Assembly: GCF_014196515.1 (NCBI RefSeq)
Contig: NZ_JACIDV010000002.1
Span: forward strand, 372,001-436,000
From: Rhizobium skierniewicense
Lineage (GTDB): Bacteria > Pseudomonadota > Alphaproteobacteria > Rhizobiales > Rhizobiaceae
Direction of reading: 5' to 3'
Length of the DNA: 64,000 nt
Shown: positions 1 through 8,455 of the stretch, one piece after another
How positions within the stretch are numbered: the first letter of the stretch is position 1
Layout of the letters: every line of letters begins with the position of its first letter
Made by a program: the position numbers and the translations under genes
Notes under the pieces: model-generated
What the model was told of the DNA's origin: nothing
The model's database searches: none
Seen by the model: the letters and a program-made list of their open reading frames with translations, nothing else

Positions 1-2028
1 CAAGATGCCGGCGGCATGGGCCAGCACGGCATCGCCTGCAGCATGACCCAGCGTATCGTTGATCTGCTTGAAGCGATCGAGATCGAGATGCAGGATCGCG
101 TATGGCTTGGTTTCGTCGTTTGTCTGCAAAGACAAGGCATCCAGATCCTGATCGAACTTGCGACGGTTTGCGAGGCCGGTGAGCGGATCGTGAAGCGCAT
201 TATGCTCGATGCGTGTCTTTGTCTGCTCCAACTCGGCATTTTTCGCTTCCGCATCGTTTTTCGCCGACTGAAGCTGGTCGGAAATCAGCACATCCGCTGT
301 CACGTCGAAAGCGATACCGACGATTTTCTTTCGACCATCGCGGTGAACGTGGAGGCGACCGACGGCCTTCACATAGCGCAGGCTTCCATCCGGCAGGACG
401 ACTCGATGAACGACAGCGCGGTAAGGGTCGGCTTCACTGATCAGGTTGTCGTCGAAAAGGCCGGCACGCTCCTCCAGCGCTAGGCAATTGAGGAAATCCT
501 GCTGTGTCACGCGACGTTCCGGCTGCGGAGCTAACCCATACAGCTCGCACATGCGCTCGTTCCAGATCGCCAGAGAATAGTCGTGCGTAGCCTCCCATAT
601 CCCGCAATTGTAGGATTCAAGCGCAAGGGTCAAACGCCCCGACAATTCTTCCAGCTCGTGCTCGCGGTTGGATAGTTCCTGTAAGGCAAGCTCCAGTTCA
701 GCATTCTTGATGTCGCTGGTATCGCGCGATTCGCGCAGTTTCTGCGCCATCAACATGTCTGCGGTCACGTCCCAGATGATACCGGTGGTCTGGTGCGATC
801 CGTCGGGTTTGATGTAGCTGGAACCAGCCGATCGCAGATATCGCACGGTACCGTCAACCACGGGAATTCTGTAGACCTCGGAAGAGGTTTGCTGTCCTCT
901 GGAACATGTGAAGAAGAACCGCGCAGCCTTGGACCGGTCCCCCACCACAAGCGCAGTCAGCCACTCCGTTAGTAAAACACGTTTTTCCACCATGTGAAAA
1001 CCGTGCAGGCTCGCGGCTCGCTCATCGAGATAGCAACAGGACGTGTCGTTCTCGATTTCCCAGATCCCGATATTGGACGAATCCATCGCGAGTTTGAAAC
1101 GTTGGGAAAGCTCCACCAGTTTTGCCTCGCGAAGACGCAACGTCTTGATGTTGCGGTTGCGTTCCGACAGCAGCAATGCGGCGACGATGATGGGCAGCAG
1201 CATGGAGGCGACGGCGATCACGAGGGTGGCTTGCAAGGACTGACTGGTCTTCGGTGCCGCTCCCCATCCCAACGCAGGTGTTGCACGGATCTCCCAATCG
1301 GTCCCATCCAGATCAATAGCCTTGACGAACGGGTCTTCGCCCGCTGGACCAACGTCGCCTGCCACCGTGGTATTTGTCAGCTTGTCTCGAATCTCGAATC
1401 GCATGTCGCCGGATGTCCCGGATGCGTATCCGATGCCGTCCAGCATTCTGCGCCAATCGATGAGGCCGGGTATTGCGCCCGATACCTCCCCGCCCGACTT
1501 GACGGGAACGATCAACAACAACGTGCCGTTCGGTCCCGTCTCGATGATCGGTTGCCAATCGTTCTTCGTCTCGGATACAGCCTCAAGTCGGACCAGTCGG
1601 TCGCTCAAGATGGCATCCAGGGTCTCGTGTGGGAGGCTTGCCGGTGATGGGGCGGGATAAAACTGTTGAAGCTTGAGATGGGGTGCAAAGCCGATACCCA
1701 CGAAATGCGGGTTCTGCGCAAGATGGTGATCAGCCATTGCACTGAAATCCTGCGGAGTGGCTGCCGGGTTTATGGTGGTGAAATGGGCCAGCGCCTTCAG
1801 CGTGGTAACATCCTGACGGATGCGCGTGACCAGCCTGTCATGCAAAAGGGTAACGGCACGCTCGAGATCGTCCGTCGTCCCATCGCGATGGGCAGTCTCT
1901 TCGCGGGTTTCGATGATGTGAAAGGCGCTGAGCGTCACGCCTGCGATGGCGACCGCCAGAAGGGCCGCAATTGCTCGCTTTTTGATAATTTGGTTGAGGC
2001 TGTCCCCAATATTGGCCCAAACACTCAC
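1..2028 (-). CDS. CHASE-PAS-PAS-GGDEF signalling protein (3' end outside window)
   Basis: I translated this frame by hand because it runs off the left edge. A GTG at 2028, the first start after an in-frame TAA at 2037-2035, opens 676 codons. In order: a transmembrane helix (about residues 17-35), an extracellular CHASE-like sensor with the typical FVGIGFAPH stretch, a second membrane helix near residue 275, two PAS domains (each ending in a V-G-I-x-x-D-V-T-type signature) and the first part of a GGDEF domain (HDPLTGLANRR, then LDLDRFKQINDTLGH). The window ends before the GGDEF motif itself, so catalytic competence and any EAL domain cannot be judged. It is likely an inner-membrane diguanylate cyclase that answers a periplasmic ligand. 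Confidence 0.85.
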   Translation of the reverse strand, partial: MSVWANIGDSLNQIIKKRAIAALLAVAIAGVTLSAFHIIETREETAHRDGTTDDLERAVTLLHDRLVTRIRQDVTTLKALAHFTTINPAATPQDFSAMADHHLAQNPHFVGIGFAPHLKLQQFYPAPSPASLPHETLDAILSDRLVRLEAVSETKNDWQPIIETGPNGTLLLIVPVKSGGEVSGAIPGLIDWRRMLDGIGYASGTSGDMRFEIRDKLTNTTVAGDVGPAGEDPFVKAIDLDGTDWEIRATPALGWGAAPKTSQSLQATLVIAVASMLLPIIVAALLLSERNRNIKTLRLREAKLVELSQRFKLAMDSSNIGIWEIENDTSCCYLDERAASLHGFHMVEKRVLLTEWLTALVVGDRSKAARFFFTCSRGQQTSSEVYRIPVVDGTVRYLRSAGSSYIKPDGSHQTTGIIWDVTADMLMAQKLRESRDTSDIKNAELELALQELSNREHELEELSGRLTLALESYNCGIWEATHDYSLAIWNERMCELYGLAPQPERRVTQQDFLNCLALEERAGLFDDNLISEADPYRAVVHRVVLPDGSLRYVKAVGRLHVHRDGRKKIVGIAFDVTADVLISDQLQSAKNDAEAKNAELEQTKTRIEHNALHDPLTGLANRRKFDQDLDALSLQTNDETKPYAILHLDLDRFKQINDTLGHAAGDAVLAHAAGIL

Positions 2029-2279
2029 CCGGTCTTATCCTTCGGTAATCTTCGAAATAACACGTCTATACAGCTTAAAACCGAATATATTCTGAATCTG
2101 TAAATATCGGCGTCGATTTCAGTGATATCGAATGAACACAGTAAACCAAACGGAAGCATGCTCTTATAGGCGGACAGGAAACCTGGCTAAAGCCTTGATC
2201 AAAGGTTAAAATTCATTCATCAATTGGATTGAAAATGTCATGTTTGCGGGCAAATTCCGCCACATTCGGGAGGCAAATC

Positions 2280-2585
2280 TTGGTGCAGATGAATTTTCTC
2301 AGCAGCTTTAAGAAAGCAATTGCGATGCGTTTGATGATTGCCGCACTTTTGGCCACGGCAGGTCTGTTTGCTCCGTTCAACGCATTTGCGCAGAGCGTCG
2401 ACGTCGAATCGACCATCAGCAAAGTTGATGTGAAGGGACTGACAATTACCCTTGCGGATGGCAAAAGCTACAAAGTGCCGGAAGAGTTCAACTTTGACGG
2501 TTTGCAGGCAGGTGTGAAGGTCGTGGTCTTCTACACTGAGGTCGATGGCAAGAGGGTGGTGGATGATCTCGAGGTCATCCAGTAA
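2280..2585 (+). CDS. Small secreted DUF1344 protein
   Basis: A short protein with a clear signal peptide (hydrophobic MIAALLATAGLFA followed by a FAQ-like cleavage site) and a mature part of about 60 residues that reads like the DUF1344 family found in Rhizobiales: a single small beta domain with ITLADGKSYKVPEEF. The function of the family is unknown; it is presumably periplasmic. The start is uncertain. A GGGAGG ribosome site at 2269-2274 is best spaced for a TTG at 2280, but ATGs at 2289 and 2325 also give workable signal peptides. It is transcribed alone, divergent from the GGDEF gene and convergent with the phosphatase. Confidence 0.75.
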   Translation: MVQMNFLSSFKKAIAMRLMIAALLATAGLFAPFNAFAQSVDVESTISKVDVKGLTITLADGKSYKVPEEFNFDGLQAGVKVVVFYTEVDGKRVVDDLEVIQ

Positions 2586-2591
2586 CCGACG

Positions 2592-3200
2592 TTACGCGTG
2601 AGAGATTGTATCGACCCATTCGGCTTTTCGAAGATCTGCTTCAACCCTCAAAATCTGGTCCTGCGGAATAGGGATATCCGCAGCCTCTTCCTTATCCATA
2701 CCGGTGATGAGGCGGAAGATGGAGCGGATAACGCCGCCATGGCACACACACACTGTCTGACGCTCGACCGAGGACAGCCAGGCACCAATCCGCCAGGATA
2801 GGATTTCGTAGCTTTCGGCATGGTCACCCGGTGGAATGAAGTCCCACTTCGCTGCCTTGCGCGCTTTCACCTTGTCAGGGTGGGCCAGCTTCAACTCTGG
2901 TATGGTATAGCCTTCCCAATCGCCAAACGAAACCTCGACGAGACGTGCATCCGTGCGATAGGCATCAGGCTCCAGCCCCATCGCGCCGCGCAACAGTTCC
3001 ATCGTTTCACGGGTTCGGCCAAGGGGGCTTGCGACATAGTCGAAATCATTGGCTGTCGTGCCGAGAATCCCGGACAGGGCTTTGCCGTTCGCAACAGCTT
3101 GCGAGCGACCGAAGTCATTGAGGGGAATATCTTTTTGGCCTTGAAGCCTGCGTATCGCATTCCAGTCTGTCTGTCCGTGGCGGATAACATAGACCAGCAA
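2592..3200 (-). CDS. Histidine phosphatase (phosphoglycerate mutase-like)
   Basis: A protein of 202 residues of the branch-1 histidine phosphatase superfamily. The phospho-accepting RHG motif is at residues 7-9 (VIRHGQTDWN), the acidic FGDWEG motif is in the middle, and the second catalytic His is at 154 (CVCHGGVIRS). Broad-specificity phosphatases and cofactor-dependent phosphoglycerate mutases share these motifs, so the substrate cannot be told from sequence. It lies 116 bases downstream of fabI on the same strand, a neighbour order common in Rhizobiaceae, and may be cotranscribed with fabI. Confidence 0.85.
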   Translation of the reverse strand: MLVYVIRHGQTDWNAIRRLQGQKDIPLNDFGRSQAVANGKALSGILGTTANDFDYVASPLGRTRETMELLRGAMGLEPDAYRTDARLVEVSFGDWEGYTIPELKLAHPDKVKARKAAKWDFIPPGDHAESYEILSWRIGAWLSSVERQTVCVCHGGVIRSIFRLITGMDKEEAADIPIPQDQILRVEADLRKAEWVDTISHA

Positions 3201-3316
3201 AGCGGCACTCCTGTCTTATACGATGCATTATAAACGAATCATTGATGACGCGTTTCGACCGTTGATCGCACATGTCGCGCAAATATGCCTTACACATTCG
3301 CGCGACAGCTAACCCT

Positions 3317-4135
3317 TCAATCCTTTACGACAGAGATGTCTGGTGCGTCCACCGCTTTCATGCCGATCGTGTGGTAACCGGAATCGACGTGGTGAATTTC
3401 ACCCGTCACGCCCGTCGACAGATCCGACAGAAGATAGAGCGCAGACTTGCCAACCTCCTCGATGGAAACGGTACGCTTGAGGGGAGCGTTGTACTCGTTC
3501 CATTTGAGAATGTAGCGGAAGTCGCCGATGCCGGAGGCGGCGAGCGTCTTGATCGGACCGGCCGAAACGGCGTTGACGCGAATGCCACGGCCACCCAGAT
3601 CGACCGCCAGATAGCGGACGCTGGCCTCAAGCGCAGCCTTTGCAACGCCCATGACGTTGTAGTTCGGCATCACCTTTTCCGCGCCGTAATAGGTCAGCGT
3701 CAGCAGCGAGCCGCCATCGTTCATGACAGGGTCTGCGCGCTTGGCAACAGCGGCCAGCGAGTAGACAGAGATATCCATGGTACGATTGAAATTGTCGCGG
3801 CTGGTGTCGAGATAACGACCTGTCAACTCGTCCTTGTCGGAAAACGCGATGGCGTGAACGACGAAATCGATTTTGCCCCAATGCGCTTCGATGTTTGCAA
3901 AAACCGCATCGATCGTGCTGAGATCGGTCACGTCGCAATGGCCTGCCATAAACGCGCCAAGTTCCTGCGCGAGTGGTTCGACACGCTTCTTCAGGGCGTC
4001 ACCCTGCCAGGTGAATGCAAGTTCGGCACCTGCGTCGGCACAGGCCTTCGCAATCCCCCAGGCGATCGAGCGATTGTTTGCGACGCCCATAATGAGGCCG
4101 CGCTTGCCAGCCATCAGGCCGGATGTCTGAGCCAT
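3317..4135 (-). CDS. fabI: Enoyl-[acyl-carrier-protein] reductase (NADH)
   Basis: FabI carries out the last reduction of each fatty acid elongation cycle, turning trans-2-enoyl-ACP into acyl-ACP with NADH. The 272-residue length is normal. The short-chain dehydrogenase features are present: a nucleotide site GVANNRSIAWGIA near residues 17-29 and the FabI-type active site Y-x6-K (Y159, K166). ATG 4135 is chosen over an upstream in-frame start because it follows an AGGGAG ribosome site and begins the conserved N-terminus. The 224-base gap to the upstream J-domain gene leaves room for its own promoter. Rhizobia often have two fabI copies, so it may not be the only one in the cell. Confidence 0.95.
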   Translation of the reverse strand: MAQTSGLMAGKRGLIMGVANNRSIAWGIAKACADAGAELAFTWQGDALKKRVEPLAQELGAFMAGHCDVTDLSTIDAVFANIEAHWGKIDFVVHAIAFSDKDELTGRYLDTSRDNFNRTMDISVYSLAAVAKRADPVMNDGGSLLTLTYYGAEKVMPNYNVMGVAKAALEASVRYLAVDLGGRGIRVNAVSAGPIKTLAASGIGDFRYILKWNEYNAPLKRTVSIEEVGKSALYLLSDLSTGVTGEIHHVDSGYHTIGMKAVDAPDISVVKD

Positions 4136-4359
4136 TGGATGCTCCCTATACATAAATCGAACCTGCCTATGGCATAGCCCGAACGCGGGTTCAAGCAGGC
4201 CCGAGATCATCTCATGTTAGGGAATGTAACAAAGGGTGGGTTGTGCACGTCTTTCCGTGAAACAGGTCTCGACAGCTCGCGACTAGACGCCAAGTAGACA
4301 AACGGTTCGTCTGGCAATGGCTTTGCCGATTAAATCCGGGAAATCCTGATGGCCAGGGT

Positions 4360-5457
4360 TTAAAGGTAAAGGCCTTCACGCATGTGGCGCATGAGGTCCA
4401 TGACCTTGGCGTCAGGCGTATCCAGAAGGACGATGCGGACCTCGACCACGAAGTCGCCGTAACCGCCGGACGCGTCGCGCAGACCTTTGCCTTCTACCCG
4501 GATGGAGCGGTCAGAACCGGACCATGGCGGGACATCCACCTTCAGCTCGCCGTGTGGGGATTGAACTGTCGCTTCGTAACCCAGGACCGCATCCGCCAAG
4601 GAAACCGGAAGCGTCGTGTGTATGTCGAAATTGTTGATCGTGTACGGACCTTCGCGCGATGCGAGCAGGGTTACGACAAGGTCGCCCCTGTTGGTGTCGG
4701 GCAGTTTCAGACCCTGGCCTTTCAACCGCACCACATAACCGTCCGTCATGCCGGGCTCCAGCGCGAAACGAACTTCCCGGTCCTCCGGCATATTGATCGT
4801 CAGCCACTTCTGCTCGATCAGGTCGGTCACGGTAATGATAGCTTCCGCCGTGATATCAGGGGCTTTTTCCGCTGACGGGGTTGTACCGCGGATACGGCGC
4901 ATCAGGGCGGCAAAGAAGCTCGTCGCCTGTTCGGTGCGCGCGTCGTCTTTTTCCTTCTGGGTCTTGGTGCTGTCGTCGGCAGAAGCTTGGGCTGCTTCAG
5001 CGCCTGTCGCCTGACCAGCAGCTGCGGCCTTGGCCTTGGCATCTGCTCCGAAAATCCGCTCCAGCATGTCTTCGGCCGTTTCAGGCTTTGCGCTCTCGTC
5101 GGTGGCTTGCGCCTGGGCTTCGACATTTCGAGCCTGCGCCTTCGCGAGCTCTTCCATAAGTTTTTCGGCGGCTTTTGCTCGCTGTGCGGCCTCTCTGGCG
5201 GCAGCACGCTGCTGAATGATGGTTTGATCGCGCTTTTTGGTCTCGGCAGCGCGGCGTGCCTGATCGTAAAGCCCGCGCTTTTGAGGATCTTTCAACAGAT
5301 CATAGGCCTGACCAATTTCCGCAAAGCGTGCGGTGGCATCGGGATCGTTGCGGTTATGATCCGGGTGAACGGCTTTCGCCTGCGACCGCCAGGCCGCCTT
5401 TATCTCATCCGATCCGGCATCCTTTTGAACGCCGAGAATAGAGTAGGGATCACGCAT
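4360..5457 (-). CDS. J-domain (DnaJ-class) co-chaperone without zinc finger
   Basis: The N-terminal J domain (residues 1-65) has the HPD motif at 31-33, needed to stimulate DnaK ATPase. Residues 70-195 form a long Ala/Lys/Glu/Gln-rich, probably helical, linker. Residues 205-365 resemble a DnaJ C-terminal substrate-binding domain. There are no CxxCxGxG zinc repeats, so this is a class II (CbpA-like) J protein rather than DnaJ itself. ATG 5457 is preferred to tandem GTG codons just upstream. It lies upstream of fabI on the same strand, as is usual in rhizobia, although any functional link is unknown. Confidence 0.88.
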   Translation of the reverse strand: MRDPYSILGVQKDAGSDEIKAAWRSQAKAVHPDHNRNDPDATARFAEIGQAYDLLKDPQKRGLYDQARRAAETKKRDQTIIQQRAAAREAAQRAKAAEKLMEELAKAQARNVEAQAQATDESAKPETAEDMLERIFGADAKAKAAAAGQATGAEAAQASADDSTKTQKEKDDARTEQATSFFAALMRRIRGTTPSAEKAPDITAEAIITVTDLIEQKWLTINMPEDREVRFALEPGMTDGYVVRLKGQGLKLPDTNRGDLVVTLLASREGPYTINNFDIHTTLPVSLADAVLGYEATVQSPHGELKVDVPPWSGSDRSIRVEGKGLRDASGGYGDFVVEVRIVLLDTPDAKVMDLMRHMREGLYL

Positions 5458-5675
5458 CCGCACCACCCGTCATGCTTGTCTGTTGAGGCGGTATTTTTTC
5501 GTCATGAAAAGCCTTCAACACGAATTACACCCGCCATGAACGTTCACGCAGTGTTTTGCGTTGCATCGTTCTTTTGAAATTGGGCTTCACTGTCGCAAGA
5601 AGTTGCTAATCAGACCTTTACGGTCCAGCAACCGGACTTACCGCATTGCTGAAACAGCCAGATAAGGTAAATGCT

Positions 5676-6143
5676 TTATTTCTGGCTGAACCGGGTCATT
5701 AACCAGTCACCCGTCTCGGACAGACATGCTTGCCCGCTATAGCTGGCAACGCCCTCGAAGGAATGGCGGGTGGTATCGAAGTTGCGGCAGACGAAGCCGG
5801 TGCTTCGGTCCTCGCGGATGGCAGTGACAACGCCTGCGCTGCCGGTTGCTGCATTGGCCCAGGGAAGAGGCGCGTCCGAGACTTTGGCAAGATCGGCCGA
5901 GGTAACGGCATTGCGGATTGTCGCATCATCAGACACAGTCTGCGTTGTCTGATGGTTGGGTACCGAAGCGGTGGACAGGGATTTGTCGACCTTCTCTCCG
6001 CCGAAAAGATCGAGACTAACGCAACTGGTCAACATGACAAGCATGCAGGCAGTCGCGGAAACATCCACGACTGAAGCTAAGAAGCTCTTTGTTCGACTGT
6101 TCGACTTTGCTATGACGATCACCATCTTAAGGCCAGAATCCAT
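5676..6143 (-). CDS. Probable lipoprotein, surface-protein-like
   Basis: The N-terminus is a hydrophobic segment ending in a lipobox-like LTSC, so the mature protein should be lipid-anchored. The remaining part of about 110 residues contains [14 protein letters not shown] and a C-terminal [18 protein letters not shown] stretch, which resembles the RT0821/Lpp0805 family of small surface proteins; that assignment is tentative. The start is unclear: ATG 6143, ATG 6125 or an internal GTG would all lead into the lipobox. It is divergent from pdxH with only about 40 bases between them, so the two share a regulatory region. Confidence 0.7.
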   Translation of the reverse strand: MDSGLKMVIVIAKSNSRTKSFLASVVDVSATACMLVMLTSCVSLDLFGGEKVDKSLSTASVPNHQTTQTVSDDATIRNAVTSADLAKVSDAPLPWANAATGSAGVVTAIREDRSTGFVCRNFDTTRHSFEGVASYSGQACLSETGDWLMTRFSQK

Positions 6144-6182
6144 CTCTGGTGTGAAAATCAGCTCAGGAGCATTTTATTCAAT

Positions 6183-6803
6183 ATGTCGGAAAGTCGGTTA
6201 ACATCCAGTGACTTTACTGAGGAAAATGAACCTTTTGCACTTTTCGCGGACTGGCTGCGAGATGCAACGGCCTCGGAAATCAATGATCCAAACGCCGTGG
6301 CGCTTGCCTCGGTGGACGAAGATGGCATGCCCAGCGTGCGTATGGTTTTGCTGAAACATGCCGATGAACGCGGCTTTGTTTTCTACACAAATTTCGAAAG
6401 CCGCAAGGGCATAGAGCTGCTGGGACAGAAAAAAGGTGCCATGTGCTTCCACTGGAAGAGCCTGCGCAGGCAGGTTCGTATCCGTGGCTCGGTCGAGGTC
6501 GTCAGCGATCAGGAGGCGGACGAGTATTACGCATCGCGCGCCCGCGGCAGCCGCATCGGGGCATGGGCGTCCAAGCAATCGCGCCCGCTTGAAAGCCGCT
6601 TTGCGCTCGAAAAAGCCGTTGCCACCTATACCGCAAAATACGCGATCGGCGAGATTCCACGCCCGCCGCACTGGTCCGGTTTCCGCATCCAGCCCCTGAC
6701 GATTGAATTCTGGCAGGATGGCAAGTTCCGCCTGCACGACCGCATCGAATTCCGCCGTGATATGCCGGAAGGCGAATGGTCCAAGGTGCGGATGTATCCC
6801 TGA
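6183..6803 (+). CDS. pdxH: Pyridoxamine 5'-phosphate oxidase
   Basis: PdxH is the FMN-dependent oxidase that converts pyridoxine or pyridoxamine 5'-phosphate into pyridoxal 5'-phosphate, the last step of vitamin B6 synthesis and salvage. The 206 residues match the family length. Recognisable parts are the FMN-binding [17 protein letters not shown] block, the [14 protein letters not shown] core with its conserved RQVR, the [11 protein letters not shown] loop and the C-terminal family signature around RLHDRIEF to the end. The divergent gene starts about 40 bases upstream. Confidence 0.96.
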   Translation: MSESRLTSSDFTEENEPFALFADWLRDATASEINDPNAVALASVDEDGMPSVRMVLLKHADERGFVFYTNFESRKGIELLGQKKGAMCFHWKSLRRQVRIRGSVEVVSDQEADEYYASRARGSRIGAWASKQSRPLESRFALEKAVATYTAKYAIGEIPRPPHWSGFRIQPLTIEFWQDGKFRLHDRIEFRRDMPEGEWSKVRMYP

Positions 6804-6866
6804 CCACTCACAGGCGGTGGCTTTTACAGCTACCGCCTGTTTCATCTCGACACGCCAAAAGGAATC

Positions 6867-7205
6867 ATGTTGGGTTCTTCCGAACAAAGGATGAACATCA
6901 TGCTGACCAAACTCATGCAGCAATTTGAGTCTGCCTCGCAGACATACGCAAAAGCCAATGGTATCGAGCGGGACCCGGACTGGTATCTTCTCAAGCTTCA
7001 GGAAGAAGTCGGAGAGGTCACCCAGGCGTGGAACCGGTTGAGTGGTCGCGGACGTAGCAAAGGCAAGACGCAAGAGGAAATGCGTCGGGATCTTTCGGAC
7101 GAGACCGCTGATGTGTTGGGACATGTGCTGTTGCTCGCCCATCACAGCGGGCTCGACCTTGACGAGTCGATCAAGCGCAAATGGCTATTTGATCCGAGCG
7201 TCTGA
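6867..7205 (+). CDS. MazG-like nucleotide pyrophosphohydrolase
   Basis: A small all-alpha NTP pyrophosphatase of the MazG / phosphoribosyl-ATP pyrophosphatase superfamily. The metal-binding ExxE...ExxD pattern is visible as LQEEVGEV and LSDETADVLG. At about 110 residues it is a single-domain version, unlike tandem-domain MazG. Such proteins hydrolyse canonical or damaged nucleoside triphosphates to the monophosphates, but the substrate is not predictable here. ATG 6867 follows AAAGGA; ATG 6900 is equally well placed and may be the true start. It ends 8 bases before the stop of the convergent HAD gene. Confidence 0.8.
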   Translation: MLGSSEQRMNIMLTKLMQQFESASQTYAKANGIERDPDWYLLKLQEEVGEVTQAWNRLSGRGRSKGKTQEEMRRDLSDETADVLGHVLLLAHHSGLDLDESIKRKWLFDPSV

Positions 7206-7212
7206 CATCAAA

Positions 7213-7878
7213 TTATACTGACTTTAACAGTGTTGCGACATCGAAAAGACTGTCGCAGATCGCCACGCATTTCTCTCGCATCGTATCGGTTGCTGGTGCA
7301 ACATCGGGCACCATGACCGTCTGCGTACCGGCGCTCCAGGCCGATTGAACGCCGTGGTAGGAATCTTCTATCGTAAGACAATCTTCCGGTGCTACGCCCA
7401 GACGTGCCGCTGCGGTCAGATAGGGGAGTGGCGAAGGCTTGGGTTCGGCATAATCGCCGCGCGCCAGAATATGATCGAACCGTTTCAGGATGCCGAAAGG
7501 ACCAAGGTGGCGGTTGACGGAGTCGTGACCGGATGAGGTTGCAATAGCCCGAGGCAGCCCAAGTGTATCCAGTAAATCCAGGATTTCGAAAACACCCGCT
7601 TTCAAGGCCACCCCATCGGCCATCTGGATCGCCAGATGCCGAAGCCACGCATCGCGGAAGTCGCTCATCGGAAAATCATCACCATAATCCTCGCGGATCG
7701 TCGCCGTGATCGTATCCCACGGGCTACCGCACACCCTTTGATAGACCTCCACAGACATGCCGTGGCCACCCTCATCCGAGGCGGCCAGAAAGGAATCGCG
7801 ATAATGCTTTTCGCTTTCGATCAGGACACCATCCATATCGAAAATAATGGCTTTTGGTCTTCGTAGCAGTTGCTTCAT
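7213..7878 (-). CDS. HAD-superfamily phosphatase (beta-phosphoglucomutase-like)
   Basis: The 221 residues begin with HAD motif I (IFDMDGVLIESE). They also contain motif II threonine/serine (IATSSG), a motif III lysine (EPKPSPLPY) and motif IV acidic residues (TIEDSYHG). This is the pattern of subfamily IA phosphatases acting on sugar phosphates or similar metabolites, and the exact substrate is unknown. ATG 7878 is chosen because upstream codons overlap the preceding gene and lack similarity to the family. The start is 4 bases after the stop of the glyoxalase-fold gene, so both are probably one transcript. Confidence 0.85.
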   Translation of the reverse strand: MKQLLRRPKAIIFDMDGVLIESEKHYRDSFLAASDEGGHGMSVEVYQRVCGSPWDTITATIREDYGDDFPMSDFRDAWLRHLAIQMADGVALKAGVFEILDLLDTLGLPRAIATSSGHDSVNRHLGPFGILKRFDHILARGDYAEPKPSPLPYLTAAARLGVAPEDCLTIEDSYHGVQSAWSAGTQTVMVPDVAPATDTMREKCVAICDSLFDVATLLKSV

Positions 7879-7882
7879 TCGT

Positions 7883-8320
7883 TCAACCGAACCGGAAAGG
7901 GCGTTCGCCCAGGCTTTCGAATGGACGGATGAGGTAACCGTCCGGGTCCGCCACGATGAATTGCCGATTTCCCACCTCGGTTTCTCCGCGGCGATACCAC
8001 TTCTCTTCAAGCGGCAGGTAAAGCTCGATACCGGCTCGCTCGATCCGCTCCAGAATAGCTTCCAAAGAAGGAACGACGATTTGCAGGTTCATGCCACGTC
8101 CGAAGGGGTAGTTGATCGGCACTTTCCCGGTTTCGAATGTGCGCCCCGCACCCAACTGGTCGATCATCAATTGTGCGTCGCCCAGCGCAAGATAGGTAAA
8201 CCCCTCTTCCGGGCGCTCGTACACCACGTGAAAACCAATCAGATCGCAATAGAAAGATCGGCTTTTCGGCCAGTCGCTGACGGCCAGTTCGGGGACGAGG
8301 GCATTTGCTGTAAAAGTCAT
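7883..8320 (-). CDS. Glyoxalase/bleomycin-resistance (VOC) family protein
   Basis: A protein of 145 residues with the paired beta-alpha-beta-beta-beta layout of the vicinal oxygen chelate fold: SDWPKSRSFYCDLIGF in the first half and DPDGYLIRPFESLG near the end. Members include glyoxalase I, dioxygenases and antibiotic-sequestering proteins, and the active site is not diagnostic here. Length and motifs resemble bleomycin-resistance-type binding proteins. It is the first gene of a two-gene unit with the HAD phosphatase directly downstream. Confidence 0.8.
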   Translation of the reverse strand: MTFTANALVPELAVSDWPKSRSFYCDLIGFHVVYERPEEGFTYLALGDAQLMIDQLGAGRTFETGKVPINYPFGRGMNLQIVVPSLEAILERIERAGIELYLPLEEKWYRRGETEVGNRQFIVADPDGYLIRPFESLGERPFRFG

Positions 8321-8455
8321 TTTTGGGCCATATCGCCTTTAAAAAGAGAGTAATATCGCGCTGACGCGCAGAGATGGCAACTCCAGTTGATCGAAACCGT
8401 TGCAGTGCAGCGCACAATCGGAAGAGGTTTTTCGATAGGTTGGGGGGGCGGGCGC

